Source: Thalassotalea_H castellviae (lineage in GTDB: Bacteria > Pseudomonadota > Gammaproteobacteria > Enterobacterales > Alteromonadaceae). Taken from it: DNA of 64,000 nucleotides. The notes under the pieces were generated by a model. That model had not been told where the DNA came from and made no database searches. It was given only the letters and a program-made list of their open reading frames with translations. The stretch is taken from positions 186,001 through 250,000 of the forward strand of contig NZ_JAVRIF010000003.1 in assembly GCF_031846185.1 (NCBI RefSeq), written 5' to 3'. Made by a program: the position numbers and the translations under genes. Positions 1-8,299 of the stretch are shown in pieces; position 1 is the first letter of the stretch; every line of letters starts with the position of its first letter.

Positions 1-538
1 GCGCTTTATTCGTATCACGAACACCATCCGTGTCGAAGAAGGTGACAAATGGGCAGAATTAAAACCATATCAAGGTTTTAAGGTTAATTTTGCTATCGAA
101 TTTGAACATCCTGTTATCGCTAATACTTGCCAAACAATGAGTATGGATTTATCAAGCTGCTCATTTATTAAAGAAATTAGTCGCGCACGTACTTTCGGTT
201 TTATGAAAGACATAGAATTTTTACGTTCTCATAATTTAGCCTTAGGTGGCAGCTTAGAGAATGCGATAGTACTGGATGAATATCGTATGTTGAACAAAGA
301 TGACTTACGTTATGATGATGAATTCGTAAAACATAAAATCTTAGATGCCATTGGTGATCTATACATGTGTGGTAGTAGTATTTTAGGCGAATTAAATGCG
401 TTTAAATCAGGCCACGGTTTGAATAACTTATTACTGCGAGAAGTATTTAAACAAGTGGATTCATGGGAATGGGTTACTTATGAAAACGAAGTAGAATCTC
501 CTATTGAATTTCAAGAAATAAGTGCCAATCAATTTTAA
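1..538 (+). CDS. lpxC: LpxC, UDP-3-O-acyl-GlcNAc deacetylase (3' part)
   Basis: C-terminal part of the zinc deacetylase that commits UDP-acyl-GlcNAc to lipid A synthesis in the cytoplasm. The frame is open from base 2, so roughly the first 125 residues of a ~305-residue family lie outside the window. Visible are FGFMKDIEFL, the metal-site segment KHKILDAIGDL (His and Asp ligands) and SGHGLNN with the catalytic-region His, all as in E. coli LpxC. A hairpin terminator follows the stop within 20 bases. In relatives ftsZ lies just upstream, which cannot be seen here. Identity is secure; only the N-terminus is missing. Confidence 0.97.
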   Translation, partial: RFIRITNTIRVEEGDKWAELKPYQGFKVNFAIEFEHPVIANTCQTMSMDLSSCSFIKEISRARTFGFMKDIEFLRSHNLALGGSLENAIVLDEYRMLNKDDLRYDDEFVKHKILDAIGDLYMCGSSILGELNAFKSGHGLNNLLLREVFKQVDSWEWVTYENEVESPIEFQEISANQF

Positions 539-555
539 GAACTAAGTGTCTTACT

Positions 556-585
556 AAAAAACTAGCGAATAAAGCTAGTTTTTTT
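556..585 (+). terminator. Rho-independent terminator after lpxC
   Basis: An 11-bp perfect stem (556-566 pairing with 574-584) with a 7-base loop ends in a T run. It lies between the lpxC stop and the convergent dciA stop, and the A run on the left lets it work in both directions. Confidence 0.85.
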
Positions 586-613
586 ATGTCTGAAAATTAA
601 CGAGATTGTAAAG

Positions 614-1081
614 TTAATTGGGTTTATTCGCTAAACGGGCGAGCTTTTGTAATTTTTTCTTTAAGCTTTCTGGCGCATTTTCTGCAATTTCATTTAATTG
701 ATTTGCGGTTTTTTGTGAAATATTCCTGACAACAGGAGGGTTAATTGGTTGTTTAATCGGCTGTTGGTTGCGATAAGGTGAAACTTTTATTTCAATCTGA
801 TTAAATTCCCCTGCAGACACTTCCGATAACTTTTGACTGATTTTTACCCGTTCAAACTGTAATCGCTGGCCCCAAGTAGCAGAAATCACCTCAATAACGA
901 TAGAATTTTGTTTGAAATTGGCAATATGCCATACTTCTGCTGGCAGGTCGGGGCATGTTTGTCGTACAATATCTGCTAAGATAGTTAAAGAGTTGGTTTT
1001 TGCCGCTATTTGTGCCAAAGTGCCCGATGAAGATTTCATCAAGCTTGATGTGTCGAGTGGTTTTTTAGTTTTTCTAACCAT
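614..1081 (-). CDS. dciA: DciA-type DUF721 protein (helicase loader/operator)
   Basis: 155-residue DUF721 protein. In bacteria without DnaC, DciA helps place the replicative helicase DnaB on DNA. The family core is about residues 25-90 (LTILADIVRQTCPDLPAEVW, then IVIEVISATWGQRLQFER), followed by a Pro/Gln-rich linker and a basic, helical C-terminus. Its place between lpxC and secA, transcribed against both, is the usual dciA location in non-enteric gammaproteobacteria. Start ATG at 1081 lies about 65 bp from the divergent M23 gene start, so promoters must overlap. Family assignment is firm; the helicase role is inferred from the family. Confidence 0.88.
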   Translation of the reverse strand: MVRKTKKPLDTSSLMKSSSGTLAQIAAKTNSLTILADIVRQTCPDLPAEVWHIANFKQNSIVIEVISATWGQRLQFERVKISQKLSEVSAGEFNQIEIKVSPYRNQQPIKQPINPPVVRNISQKTANQLNEIAENAPESLKKKLQKLARLANKPN

Positions 1082-1147
1082 AAATCAACCAGTTATATTT
1101 TATCATTCTGAATGACAAGAGTGATACTAAACGAAATAAAGAGAGTT

Positions 1148-2050
1148 ATGAGTTTAACACTACTATACCGTGGAAAAAATGTTAGATTTTCAATGAAATT
1201 AAATAAATTTCATTGGTTATCAGCCATTGTAATTTTTTCTATCGTATCAGGTTTTGTTGTACACCTGCTTATTTCTTCAGACGCCAAACCTAATTTACCG
1301 CTTTATAGTATCAAAGATAATACTCACCAAGTCGAAAAACCTAGTGAGATTAACGATCAACAAGTGGTTGCTTTAACCATGAAGTTGGCCGAATTACAAA
1401 GCCAAGTTTTACGGTTAAATGCATTGGGCGATCGCCTTGCAGAGCAAGCTAATATTCCTGAAAATGAATTTAATTTTGAAGCCTTACCGCCTAGTGGCGG
1501 TCCAATGGTTCAAAGTCAGGGCAGTGAAAAAAGAAGTTTAGTTGAGTTATTAGCCGATATTTCAAAAGTTGAATTAGCACTGTCATTTGAAGAAAAACAA
1601 CTTGAGATGCTTGAATCTATTACTTTGGGTCACCATATAGAAAGTATGAGCTATTTATCGGGTAGACCAATTAAAAAAGGGTGGCTTTCATCTTATTTTG
1701 GTACCCGTAAAGATCCGTTTAATGGTCAACCTGCAATGCACAAAGGTATTGATTTTGCTGGTAAGGAAGATGCTGACATCATTACTACTGCATCAGGCGT
1801 TGTCACTTGGGCCGCAAAACGTTATGGCTACGGAAATTTAATAGAAATAAATCACGGTAAAGGGATAAAAACCCGATACGGTCACAATAAAAAAATATTG
1901 GTAAAAGTGGGTGATGTTGTCAGTAAAGGGCAAGTCATTGCTAAAATGGGAAGCACAGGTCGTTCTACAGGCCCTCATGTACATTATGAGATTCTCCGTA
2001 ATAACACTCAAATAGACCCAATTAAGTACGTTTATCGAAAAGCTAAATAG
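1148..2050 (+). CDS. M23 family metallopeptidase (envelope murein hydrolase)
   Basis: About 300-residue inner-membrane-anchored zinc peptidase, probably a DD-endopeptidase or regulator of murein hydrolysis. One membrane segment lies near residues 20-40, followed by a coiled-coil stretch (VVALTMKLAELQSQVLRLN) and a C-terminal LytM/M23 domain with HKGIDFAG (His, Asp ligands) and GPHVHYEI (HxH), so the catalytic zinc site looks complete. The frame opens at 1112, but the ATG at 1148 gives the usual family start MSLTLLYRG and is preceded by AAAGAGAG. It occupies the slot between dciA and secA where E. coli has secM. Exact substrate unknown. Confidence 0.88.
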   Translation: MSLTLLYRGKNVRFSMKLNKFHWLSAIVIFSIVSGFVVHLLISSDAKPNLPLYSIKDNTHQVEKPSEINDQQVVALTMKLAELQSQVLRLNALGDRLAEQANIPENEFNFEALPPSGGPMVQSQGSEKRSLVELLADISKVELALSFEEKQLEMLESITLGHHIESMSYLSGRPIKKGWLSSYFGTRKDPFNGQPAMHKGIDFAGKEDADIITTASGVVTWAAKRYGYGNLIEINHGKGIKTRYGHNKKILVKVGDVVSKGQVIAKMGSTGRSTGPHVHYEILRNNTQIDPIKYVYRKAK

Positions 2051-2072
2051 TTTTTTGTATAATATTTTTTCT

Positions 2073-2099
2073 GTGATCGGCCTTGGCCGATCACTTTTA
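2073..2099 (+). terminator. Hairpin terminator between M23 gene and secA
   Basis: A near-perfect 10-bp stem (2073-2082 with 2085-2094; a few inner pairs must open to form the loop) is followed by TTTTA. It ends the M23 transcript and separates it from secA, so there is no sign of a SecM-like coupled leader gene. Confidence 0.7.
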
Positions 2100-2149
2100 T
2101 TTTGAAGCAAACAATATGCTTCGCGATTTTATAAAATGGTTAAAACAAG

Positions 2150-4852
2150 ATGTTTGTAAATTTAATGACAAAACTGTTTGGTAGTCGTAATGATCGATTA
2201 ATCAAACAAATGCAAAAAGAAGTTGTAAAAATAAATGCACTAGAGCCAGTTTTACAAGCACTGAGTGATGAAGAATTAAAAGCAAAAACAACTGAATTTA
2301 AAGAACGTATTGCTAAAGAAGAAACATTAGACAGCATATTGCCTGAAGCATTTGCCGTTGTTAGAGAAGCAAGTAAACGTGTTTTTGGTATGCGCCATTT
2401 TGACGTGCAAATGATCGGCGGCATGGTGCTTAACAATGGTAAAATTGCTGAAATGCGTACCGGTGAAGGTAAAACGTTAACCGCTACTTTACCGGCATAT
2501 TTAAATGCATTAACAGGCAAAGGTGTTCACGTAATTACCGTCAACGACTACCTTGCTAGTCGTGATGCCGATTGGGCTAGACCACTATTTACATTCTTAG
2601 GAATGACCGTTGGTTGTAATATTCCTGGCATGTCTCCACAAGAGAAGCAAGCGGCTTATCAATCAGATATTACTTACGGAACCAACAATGAATTTGGTTT
2701 CGATTACCTACGTGACAATATGGCGTTTTCGCCAGAAGAACGCGCACAAAAGCCATTAAACTTTGCCATTATTGATGAAGTGGATTCAATCCTGATTGAT
2801 GAGGCGCGTACACCACTTATTATATCTGGCCAAGCAGAAGATAGCTCTGAACTTTATAAAATGATCAATACCGTTGTTCCTACATTAGAGCAACAAAATG
2901 AAGAAGATAAAGACGAAGAAACAGGCCAAAAAGAAGACTTTGTTGAAGGTGACTTCACTATTGATGAAAAAGCCAAACAAATTTACTTAACCGAACGCGG
3001 TCAAATTCGCATTGAACAAATCATGCAAGAAAAGAATTTGATTGAAGAAGGCGATTCATTATTCTCCGCCAGTAATATCACTTTACTTCATCATGTCATG
3101 GCCGCTTTACGTGCTCATAAATTATTCCAAAAAGATGTTGATTATATCGTTAAAGACGACGAAATTATTATTGTAGATGAGCACACAGGTCGAACAATGG
3201 AAGGACGTCGTTGGTCTGAAGGTTTACATCAAGCGGTAGAAGCGAAAGAAGGTGTTAATATTCAAAATGAAAACCAAACACTGGCCTCTATTACTTTCCA
3301 AAACTTTTTCCGTTTATACAATAAATTATCTGGTATGACAGGTACTGCCGATACAGAAGCTTTCGAATTTAATCATATTTATGGTTTAGAAACGGTTGTT
3401 ATTCCAACGAATCAGCCGATGATCCGAAAAGATTTACCTGATCTAATTTATTTAACCGCAGAAGAAAAATTTGAAGCCATTCTTGAAGACATTCAAGATT
3501 GTGTGAAGCGTGGTCAACCTGTCCTTGTCGGTACTATTAGTATTGAAACGTCAGAATTCTTATCTTCATTTTTGAAGAAAGCTAAGATTAAACACAAAGT
3601 ACTAAACGCTAAATTTCACCAACAAGAAGCCGAAATTGTTGCCGATGCCGGTAAAGTTGGTGCGGTAACTATTGCTACCAATATGGCCGGTCGTGGTACG
3701 GATATTGTCTTAGGGGGTAATTTTGATGCCATTGTTGATAAGTTAAAAAATCCTACAGAAGAAAATATCGCGAAAGCGAAAGAAGCTTGGCAAGCCGAGC
3801 ACGATAAAGTACTTGAATTAGGCGGCTTACATATTGTTGCCACGGAACGCCATGAATCGCGTCGTATTGATAACCAATTACGTGGTCGCTCGGGTCGCCA
3901 AGGTGATGCTGGTTCAACACGCTTTTACTTATCGATGGAAGATGGCTTAATGCGTATTTTCGCATCAGAGCGTATTACCAACATGATGCGTAAGCTTGGT
4001 ATGGAACGTGGTGAAGCTATTGAACATCCTTGGGTGACGAAAAGTATTGAAAATGCGCAACGAAAAGTGGAAGGGCGTAACTTCGATATTCGTAAACAAT
4101 TATTAGAATTTGATGACGTTTCTAACGATCAACGTAAAGTTATTTACGAACAACGCAATGAATTAATGGATGAATCTGATATTAAAGAGGTTATCTCGGC
4201 AATTCGCGCTGATGTTGTTAATGGTATTATTGATCAACATATTCCACCTCAATCGTTAGAAGAGATGTGGGATGTTGCTGGCTTGGAAGAGCGTTTTAAA
4301 GGTGACCTAACCATTGAAATGCCGATAGCGCAATGGTTAAAAGAAGACACTAAGCTGCACGAAGAAACACTCAGAGAGAAAATTTTAGCGACGGTTGAAG
4401 AGCAATACGAAGCTAAAGAAGCTATGGTGGGGCCTGAAGTTTTACGTCAGTTTGAAAAAGCCGTTATGTTGCAAAGTTTAGATTCTCATTGGAAAGAACA
4501 TTTAGCGGCAATGGATCATTTACGCCAAGGTATTCATTTACGTGGTTATGCTCAAAAGAATCCGAAACAAGAATTTAAACGTGAGTCATTTGAATTGTTT
4601 TCTGAATTATTAGAGAACTTAAAATATGACGTCATCGGGATTTTAAGTAAAGTGCAAATTCGTGCTGAATCGGATGTTGAAGCAGTAGAAGAGCAACACC
4701 GTAAAGCGGATGAAGTGCCAAAAGAGTTTTCTCATGAATCATCAGAGGCTGCCACTTCACCAAAACCGCAAACTCCACGTGTTGGACGAAATGAACCTTG
4801 TCCGTGTGGCTCAGGTAAGAAATATAAACAGTGCCACGGTAAATTGAGTTAA
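2150..4852 (+). CDS. secA: SecA, preprotein translocase ATPase
   Basis: 900-residue motor that drives secretory proteins through SecYEG. The start MFVNLMTKLFGSRNDR aligns with E. coli SecA. Walker A GEGKT is at residues 105-109 and the DEVD Walker B at 209-212. Helicase-type motif TNMAGRGTDIVLGG and RIDNQLRGRSGRQGD belong to NBD2. The C-terminal SEC-C zinc motif has Cys884, Cys886, Cys895 and His896, which bind SecB. An acidic insert near residues 245-265 lies within NBD1/PPXD surroundings. The gene follows a terminator and is monocistronic-looking. No secM-like arrest ORF precedes it, so its secretion-responsive control must differ from E. coli or be absent. Confidence 0.99.
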   Translation: MFVNLMTKLFGSRNDRLIKQMQKEVVKINALEPVLQALSDEELKAKTTEFKERIAKEETLDSILPEAFAVVREASKRVFGMRHFDVQMIGGMVLNNGKIAEMRTGEGKTLTATLPAYLNALTGKGVHVITVNDYLASRDADWARPLFTFLGMTVGCNIPGMSPQEKQAAYQSDITYGTNNEFGFDYLRDNMAFSPEERAQKPLNFAIIDEVDSILIDEARTPLIISGQAEDSSELYKMINTVVPTLEQQNEEDKDEETGQKEDFVEGDFTIDEKAKQIYLTERGQIRIEQIMQEKNLIEEGDSLFSASNITLLHHVMAALRAHKLFQKDVDYIVKDDEIIIVDEHTGRTMEGRRWSEGLHQAVEAKEGVNIQNENQTLASITFQNFFRLYNKLSGMTGTADTEAFEFNHIYGLETVVIPTNQPMIRKDLPDLIYLTAEEKFEAILEDIQDCVKRGQPVLVGTISIETSEFLSSFLKKAKIKHKVLNAKFHQQEAEIVADAGKVGAVTIATNMAGRGTDIVLGGNFDAIVDKLKNPTEENIAKAKEAWQAEHDKVLELGGLHIVATERHESRRIDNQLRGRSGRQGDAGSTRFYLSMEDGLMRIFASERITNMMRKLGMERGEAIEHPWVTKSIENAQRKVEGRNFDIRKQLLEFDDVSNDQRKVIYEQRNELMDESDIKEVISAIRADVVNGIIDQHIPPQSLEEMWDVAGLEERFKGDLTIEMPIAQWLKEDTKLHEETLREKILATVEEQYEAKEAMVGPEVLRQFEKAVMLQSLDSHWKEHLAAMDHLRQGIHLRGYAQKNPKQEFKRESFELFSELLENLKYDVIGILSKVQIRAESDVEAVEEQHRKADEVPKEFSHESSEAATSPKPQTPRVGRNEPCPCGSGKKYKQCHGKLS

Positions 4853-4864
4853 TTAAAATTCATC

Positions 4865-4958
4865 TTGTCGTTGTAAAACTTAATTTCATTGTTAGCAGTA
4901 CTCATTGACGAGCGTCAACTCCGTGCTTCTTCCTCGAAATTAAACCATACAACTTAAA
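4865..4958. repeat. Imperfect palindromic intergenic element after secA
   Basis: Bases 4870-4887 and 4936-4953 form an imperfect inverted repeat (GTTGTA...TTAATTTC against GAAATTAA...TACAAC, about 14 of 18 paired). A small perfect hairpin TTGAC-GAGC-GTCAA at 4905-4918 sits at the centre. The whole can fold as one cruciform or RNA hairpin of about 90 bases. Its layout resembles dispersed REP/MITE-like non-coding elements, but only one copy was noticed in this window. It lacks a T run, and a separate terminator follows. Confidence 0.5.
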
Positions 4959-4993
4959 GTTGAATATTTAATGGAACAAATAAAGAAGCTTTG

Positions 4994-5023
4994 AAAATGC
5001 CAATCACATGATTGGCATTTTTG
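4994..5023 (+). terminator. Rho-independent terminator of secA
   Basis: Stem AATGCCAAT / ATTGGCATT with a 6-base loop followed by TTTTTG. It lies about 140 bases past the secA stop, beyond the palindromic element. Confidence 0.8.
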
Positions 5024-5075
5024 TTTAAAGAAAGTGATTTATCACAGCGTGTGAAAAATTAAATTGAGAGAAAAT

Positions 5076-5474
5076 ATGAAATTAGTACATGTTGCCGTTG
5101 GTGTTATCGTTTCCGAGGGTGAGGTTTTTTTGACTAAACGCTTAGAACACGTCCATCAAGGTGGAAAATGGGAATTCCCAGGTGGTAAGGTTGAAGCAGG
5201 CGAATCTGTCGCTCAAGCGCTTCATAGAGAGCTAAAAGAAGAAATTGCTATCGATGTATTATCATGTATGCCTTTACTTGAAATCGTCCATGATTATGGC
5301 GATAAGGCGGTGAAGTTAGAGGTTTTCTTAGTCGATAACTTTCAAGGAGAGCCTACGGCACAAGAAGGTCAACAACAAGCTTGGTTTCATGTTAATGAAT
5401 TGAGTGAAATTGACTTCCCTGACGCGAACATTAGCATTGTTGAGAAACTTAAAGCATTGTACGCTCAACGTTAG
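5076..5474 (+). CDS. mutT: MutT, 8-oxo-dGTP diphosphatase
   Basis: 132-residue Nudix hydrolase that removes 8-oxo-dGTP from the nucleotide pool and so prevents A:T to C:G transversions. The Nudix box starts at GGKVEAGES and continues with RELKEE, matching Gx5Ex7REUxEExGU. Length is close to E. coli MutT (129). The frame opens at a TTG (5064), but the ATG at 5076 with GAGAG just upstream is the likely start. It lies downstream of secA and convergent with yacG, as in E. coli. Confidence 0.93.
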   Translation: MKLVHVAVGVIVSEGEVFLTKRLEHVHQGGKWEFPGGKVEAGESVAQALHRELKEEIAIDVLSCMPLLEIVHDYGDKAVKLEVFLVDNFQGEPTAQEGQQQAWFHVNELSEIDFPDANISIVEKLKALYAQR

Positions 5475-5497
5475 TTGAGCATACTCGCTATGTCATA

Positions 5498-5734
5498 CTA
5501 TTCTGGTTCGACAAAAAATTTATTATGTTGTAAAAATTCATCTTCTAATGCATCTAACATTTCTTCGCTAATTTGCACATCTTTTTGAACGGGTTGAGAA
5601 ATTTTATGGTTTTCATCAGCCCAATCGCCTAAATCAATCAATTGGCAACGTTTGCTACAAAATGGTCGAAATTCATTTTCTGGTAACCATTGAACTTGTT
5701 TATCACAGGTAGGGCAAGGGACTTTTAACGTCAT
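5498..5734 (-). CDS. yacG: YacG, zinc-binding DNA gyrase inhibitor family
   Basis: 78-residue zinc-ribbon protein. E. coli YacG binds GyrB and blocks DNA binding by gyrase. The four zinc cysteines are visible as CPTC near residue 7 and FCSKRC about 16 residues on, followed by the family IDLGDWADE. It has a longer acidic C-terminal tail than E. coli YacG (65 residues). The frame extends to 5761, but the ATG at 5734 gives the family N-terminus MTLKVPCPTC and has AAAGAAA upstream. It is last in the minus-strand run zapD-yacG. Confidence 0.92.
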   Translation of the reverse strand: MTLKVPCPTCDKQVQWLPENEFRPFCSKRCQLIDLGDWADENHKISQPVQKDVQISEEMLDALEDEFLQHNKFFVEPE

Positions 5735-5795
5735 AAGAATATTTCTTTGGAAAAATAACAAGGATTATAAAAAAAACACCACTGGGTTACTAGCA

Positions 5796-6542
5796 CTAAC
5801 AACGCGCTAATTGAAATAGCACTTGTTGATCAAAATATTTTCGTCCGGTTTCATTACATGGCAGCATGAATCGAATGGAATAACGGAATTTATTGCCACT
5901 GACTGTCGGGTAATAATTAGCACCTTTCGCTACTTTGATGCGTAGTAGCAAGATCCCTTCACCATTGTCTTGATAAAAGCCACTTTGACATTGAACATCT
6001 TCAAAATTGGTCCGTTGTCTAATAAACTTTAAAATCAGGGCTAATGATGAAAAAATTTGTGCTAATAATGATAACCAATGATGAATATCTTTTTCGATGT
6101 CAGCGTGTGGACGATTAAGCCATAAAGTCAGTTGTGGCAAATCAAAACTACAACTACCGCCTTGCATGGCATAACGTTGCTTTAAAGTAGAGAGAAACTT
6201 ATCTTCTTTAAGTTGCGCCCATTGTGGCGTTGGGTTTTTTAGTTGGCACAGTAAAGAAACAGATTGTTTTAAATTATCTTCTAAAATGCTGTTATCTATA
6301 TTTGGTGCTCGCGACCAAATGACAAGATTTTGTTCTAATTTTTCCAGATCTTTGATTAACTCGCCTCGAATATCATTTCGTTCTAAAGTGTCTAAGATGG
6401 CAAAGAAAGAAGAGAAAAAGATTTGATGGCTAAGGTTGATATCGCATTGCAAACAATCTTTTGCTTGAGAATATAATTGCTCAAGTTTTAAATAGTTTCT
6501 AATACGCTCATTGAGCGGATGTTCATACAATACAGACGACAT
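5796..6542 (-). CDS. zapD: ZapD, FtsZ-ring stabilising protein
   Basis: 248-residue cytoplasmic protein that crosslinks FtsZ filaments at the division septum. The N-terminus VLYEHPLNERIRNYLKLE is the conserved family opening, and the later motifs SCSFDLPQLTLWLN and GANYYPTVSGNKFRYSIRF are also typical. Length equals E. coli ZapD (247). It sits between coaE and yacG exactly as in E. coli, about 60 bases from yacG. Confidence 0.95.
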   Translation of the reverse strand: MSSVLYEHPLNERIRNYLKLEQLYSQAKDCLQCDINLSHQIFFSSFFAILDTLERNDIRGELIKDLEKLEQNLVIWSRAPNIDNSILEDNLKQSVSLLCQLKNPTPQWAQLKEDKFLSTLKQRYAMQGGSCSFDLPQLTLWLNRPHADIEKDIHHWLSLLAQIFSSLALILKFIRQRTNFEDVQCQSGFYQDNGEGILLLRIKVAKGANYYPTVSGNKFRYSIRFMLPCNETGRKYFDQQVLFQLARC

Positions 6543-6620
6543 TTTGAAACGCTTTAGCTTAATGATTTAACAGAGTATTATTTCTATACTACCTATAGAC
6601 TTAACAAATGGCTAATATTT

Positions 6621-7256
6621 TTACTTTTTGAAAGATTGTTCAGCTAGATCATCTGTTTTGGCTTGGTTTTGGTAATGTTTATGTAAAGTTGTCACCTGAG
6701 CTTTTACTTGTTGTAAATCCGCTGATTCATTATCAATCACTTGATTCGCTAACCCTATGCGTTTTTCCCTACTAATCTGACTATTGATAATGGCGTTAAC
6801 TTCTTGTTGATCACTGTTATCTCGCCGACAAGTTCGCTTTAGTTGTGTATCGACAGAAACATCAACCACTAGCACAGTATTGACTAAAACGTGTAAGTTA
6901 TTCTCTAGCAATAATGGGGCTGATAAGATGCAGTAATCTCCTGAAGCTGCTGCTAATGCCGATAAAATTGATTGTCTAATTAACGGGTGTAATAAAGCGT
7001 TTAGCCATTGTTTTTCGTCATCATTGGCAAATACTTTACTGCGTAAGGCGCTTCTATTTAATTCACCGTTTTCAAGTAAAATTTCTTGGCCAAAATGTTG
7101 CGCGATTGCTGTTAAGGCTGCGCTGTTAGGGGTTACGACTTGACGCGCGATAATGTCTGCATCTATGATTTCGATTCCTAAGTCAGCAAACATATTTGAT
7201 ACGGTTGTTTTACCGCTACCAATGCCACCTGTTAAACCAACAATGTACTTTGCCAT
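6621..7256 (-). CDS. coaE: CoaE, dephospho-CoA kinase
   Basis: 211-residue P-loop kinase catalysing the last step of coenzyme A synthesis (phosphorylation of the 3'-OH of dephospho-CoA). Walker A GLTGGIGSGKTT is at residues 7-18, and the substrate-lid segment IIDADIIARQVV follows near 30-41. The C-terminus carries a short charged tail beyond the family core. It lies downstream of pilD and upstream of zapD, matching the conserved pil-coaE-zapD-yacG order. Confidence 0.96.
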   Translation of the reverse strand: MAKYIVGLTGGIGSGKTTVSNMFADLGIEIIDADIIARQVVTPNSAALTAIAQHFGQEILLENGELNRSALRSKVFANDDEKQWLNALLHPLIRQSILSALAAASGDYCILSAPLLLENNLHVLVNTVLVVDVSVDTQLKRTCRRDNSDQQEVNAIINSQISREKRIGLANQVIDNESADLQQVKAQVTTLHKHYQNQAKTDDLAEQSFKK

Positions 7257-7312
7257 TATTAAACTCGTTAGATGTATTTAATCGTTTTTATTTTGTTATA
7301 GGCTCATTGGCT

Positions 7313-8206
7313 TTAAGGCATGATGAAACTTAAATAACTTTGCCAAATCCCTTCACCCCAAAGCAAACAAATCCAACCCGCAATGGCTAAATATGGGCCA
7401 AAAGGAATGGCTTGTTCGCGTGCGTGATTTTTAAAAATCATTAATGATATGCCAATAATGGCACCGACAGCAGAAGCCATGAGTATTAATAAAGGCAATA
7501 ACTGCCAACCCATCCAAGCACCGAAGACAGCCAATAATTTAAAATCACCATGACCCATACCTTCTTTACCTGTGATTAGCTTGAATAACCAAAAAACCGA
7601 GAATAAACTCATATAACCTGCAACAGCACCAATAACAGCTTGATCTAAAGGAACAATCAAGCCATCAATATTAATGAGTAAACCCAGCCACAAAAGAGGA
7701 TAAGTAAATTGATCTGGCAGTAACATATGATCGAAATCAATCATGGTTAAACAGATAAGGCCCCACGTGAGAATTAATACGAAAAAAGTAATGGGAGCAA
7801 CGCCATAATGCAAGGCTACTACTAAACTTAATAATGCCGTAACACTTTCAACAATAGGATAACGAATAGAAATAGCGGTTTTACATTGACTACATTTACC
7901 TTTTAACATTAACCAGCTGAGCACAGGAATATTTTCATAGAAACGAATTTCATGGTTGCAATGTGGGCAAGTTGAGTTTGGTTTTGATAAGGTGATTGAT
8001 TCCGTTTTCTTTGCTTTTTCCGTGGTATCTTTTAGTTCATCAGCCAGAAACTCTCGGCATTCTTTATACCAACCTTGTTCTAACATCTTTGGCAAGCGAA
8101 ATATAACGACATTTAAAAAGCTGCCAATAGTTAAGCCAACAATAACAACGGTTATATAAAAACTTAAAGGGTAATACTCAAAGGCAGTAATAACATCAGA
8201 AAACAC
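7313..8206 (-). CDS. pilD: PilD, prepilin peptidase / N-methyltransferase
   Basis: About 297-residue polytopic membrane enzyme that cleaves the type IV prepilin leader and methylates the new N-terminus. The N-terminal part has GSFLNVVIFRLP and two CxxC pairs (CPHC, CSQC) that bind zinc in the methylase domain. The two catalytic aspartates of the A24 family are in MIDFDHMLLPD and GMGHGDFKLLAVFGAW. The frame runs to 8263, but a GTG at 8206 with AGTAGG six bases upstream gives the usual short N-terminal segment before the first helix, so I chose it. It follows pilC closely. Confidence 0.93.
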   Translation of the reverse strand: MFSDVITAFEYYPLSFYITVVIVGLTIGSFLNVVIFRLPKMLEQGWYKECREFLADELKDTTEKAKKTESITLSKPNSTCPHCNHEIRFYENIPVLSWLMLKGKCSQCKTAISIRYPIVESVTALLSLVVALHYGVAPITFFVLILTWGLICLTMIDFDHMLLPDQFTYPLLWLGLLINIDGLIVPLDQAVIGAVAGYMSLFSVFWLFKLITGKEGMGHGDFKLLAVFGAWMGWQLLPLLILMASAVGAIIGISLMIFKNHAREQAIPFGPYLAIAGWICLLWGEGIWQSYLSFIMP

Positions 8207-8299
8207 GGAGAACCTACTTGCAATACTTGAATTGAAAAGAGTGTGGCGATACGTTCTCGCCACAGTGAATTACGTGATACTTTCATTGATAAAAAGTGA

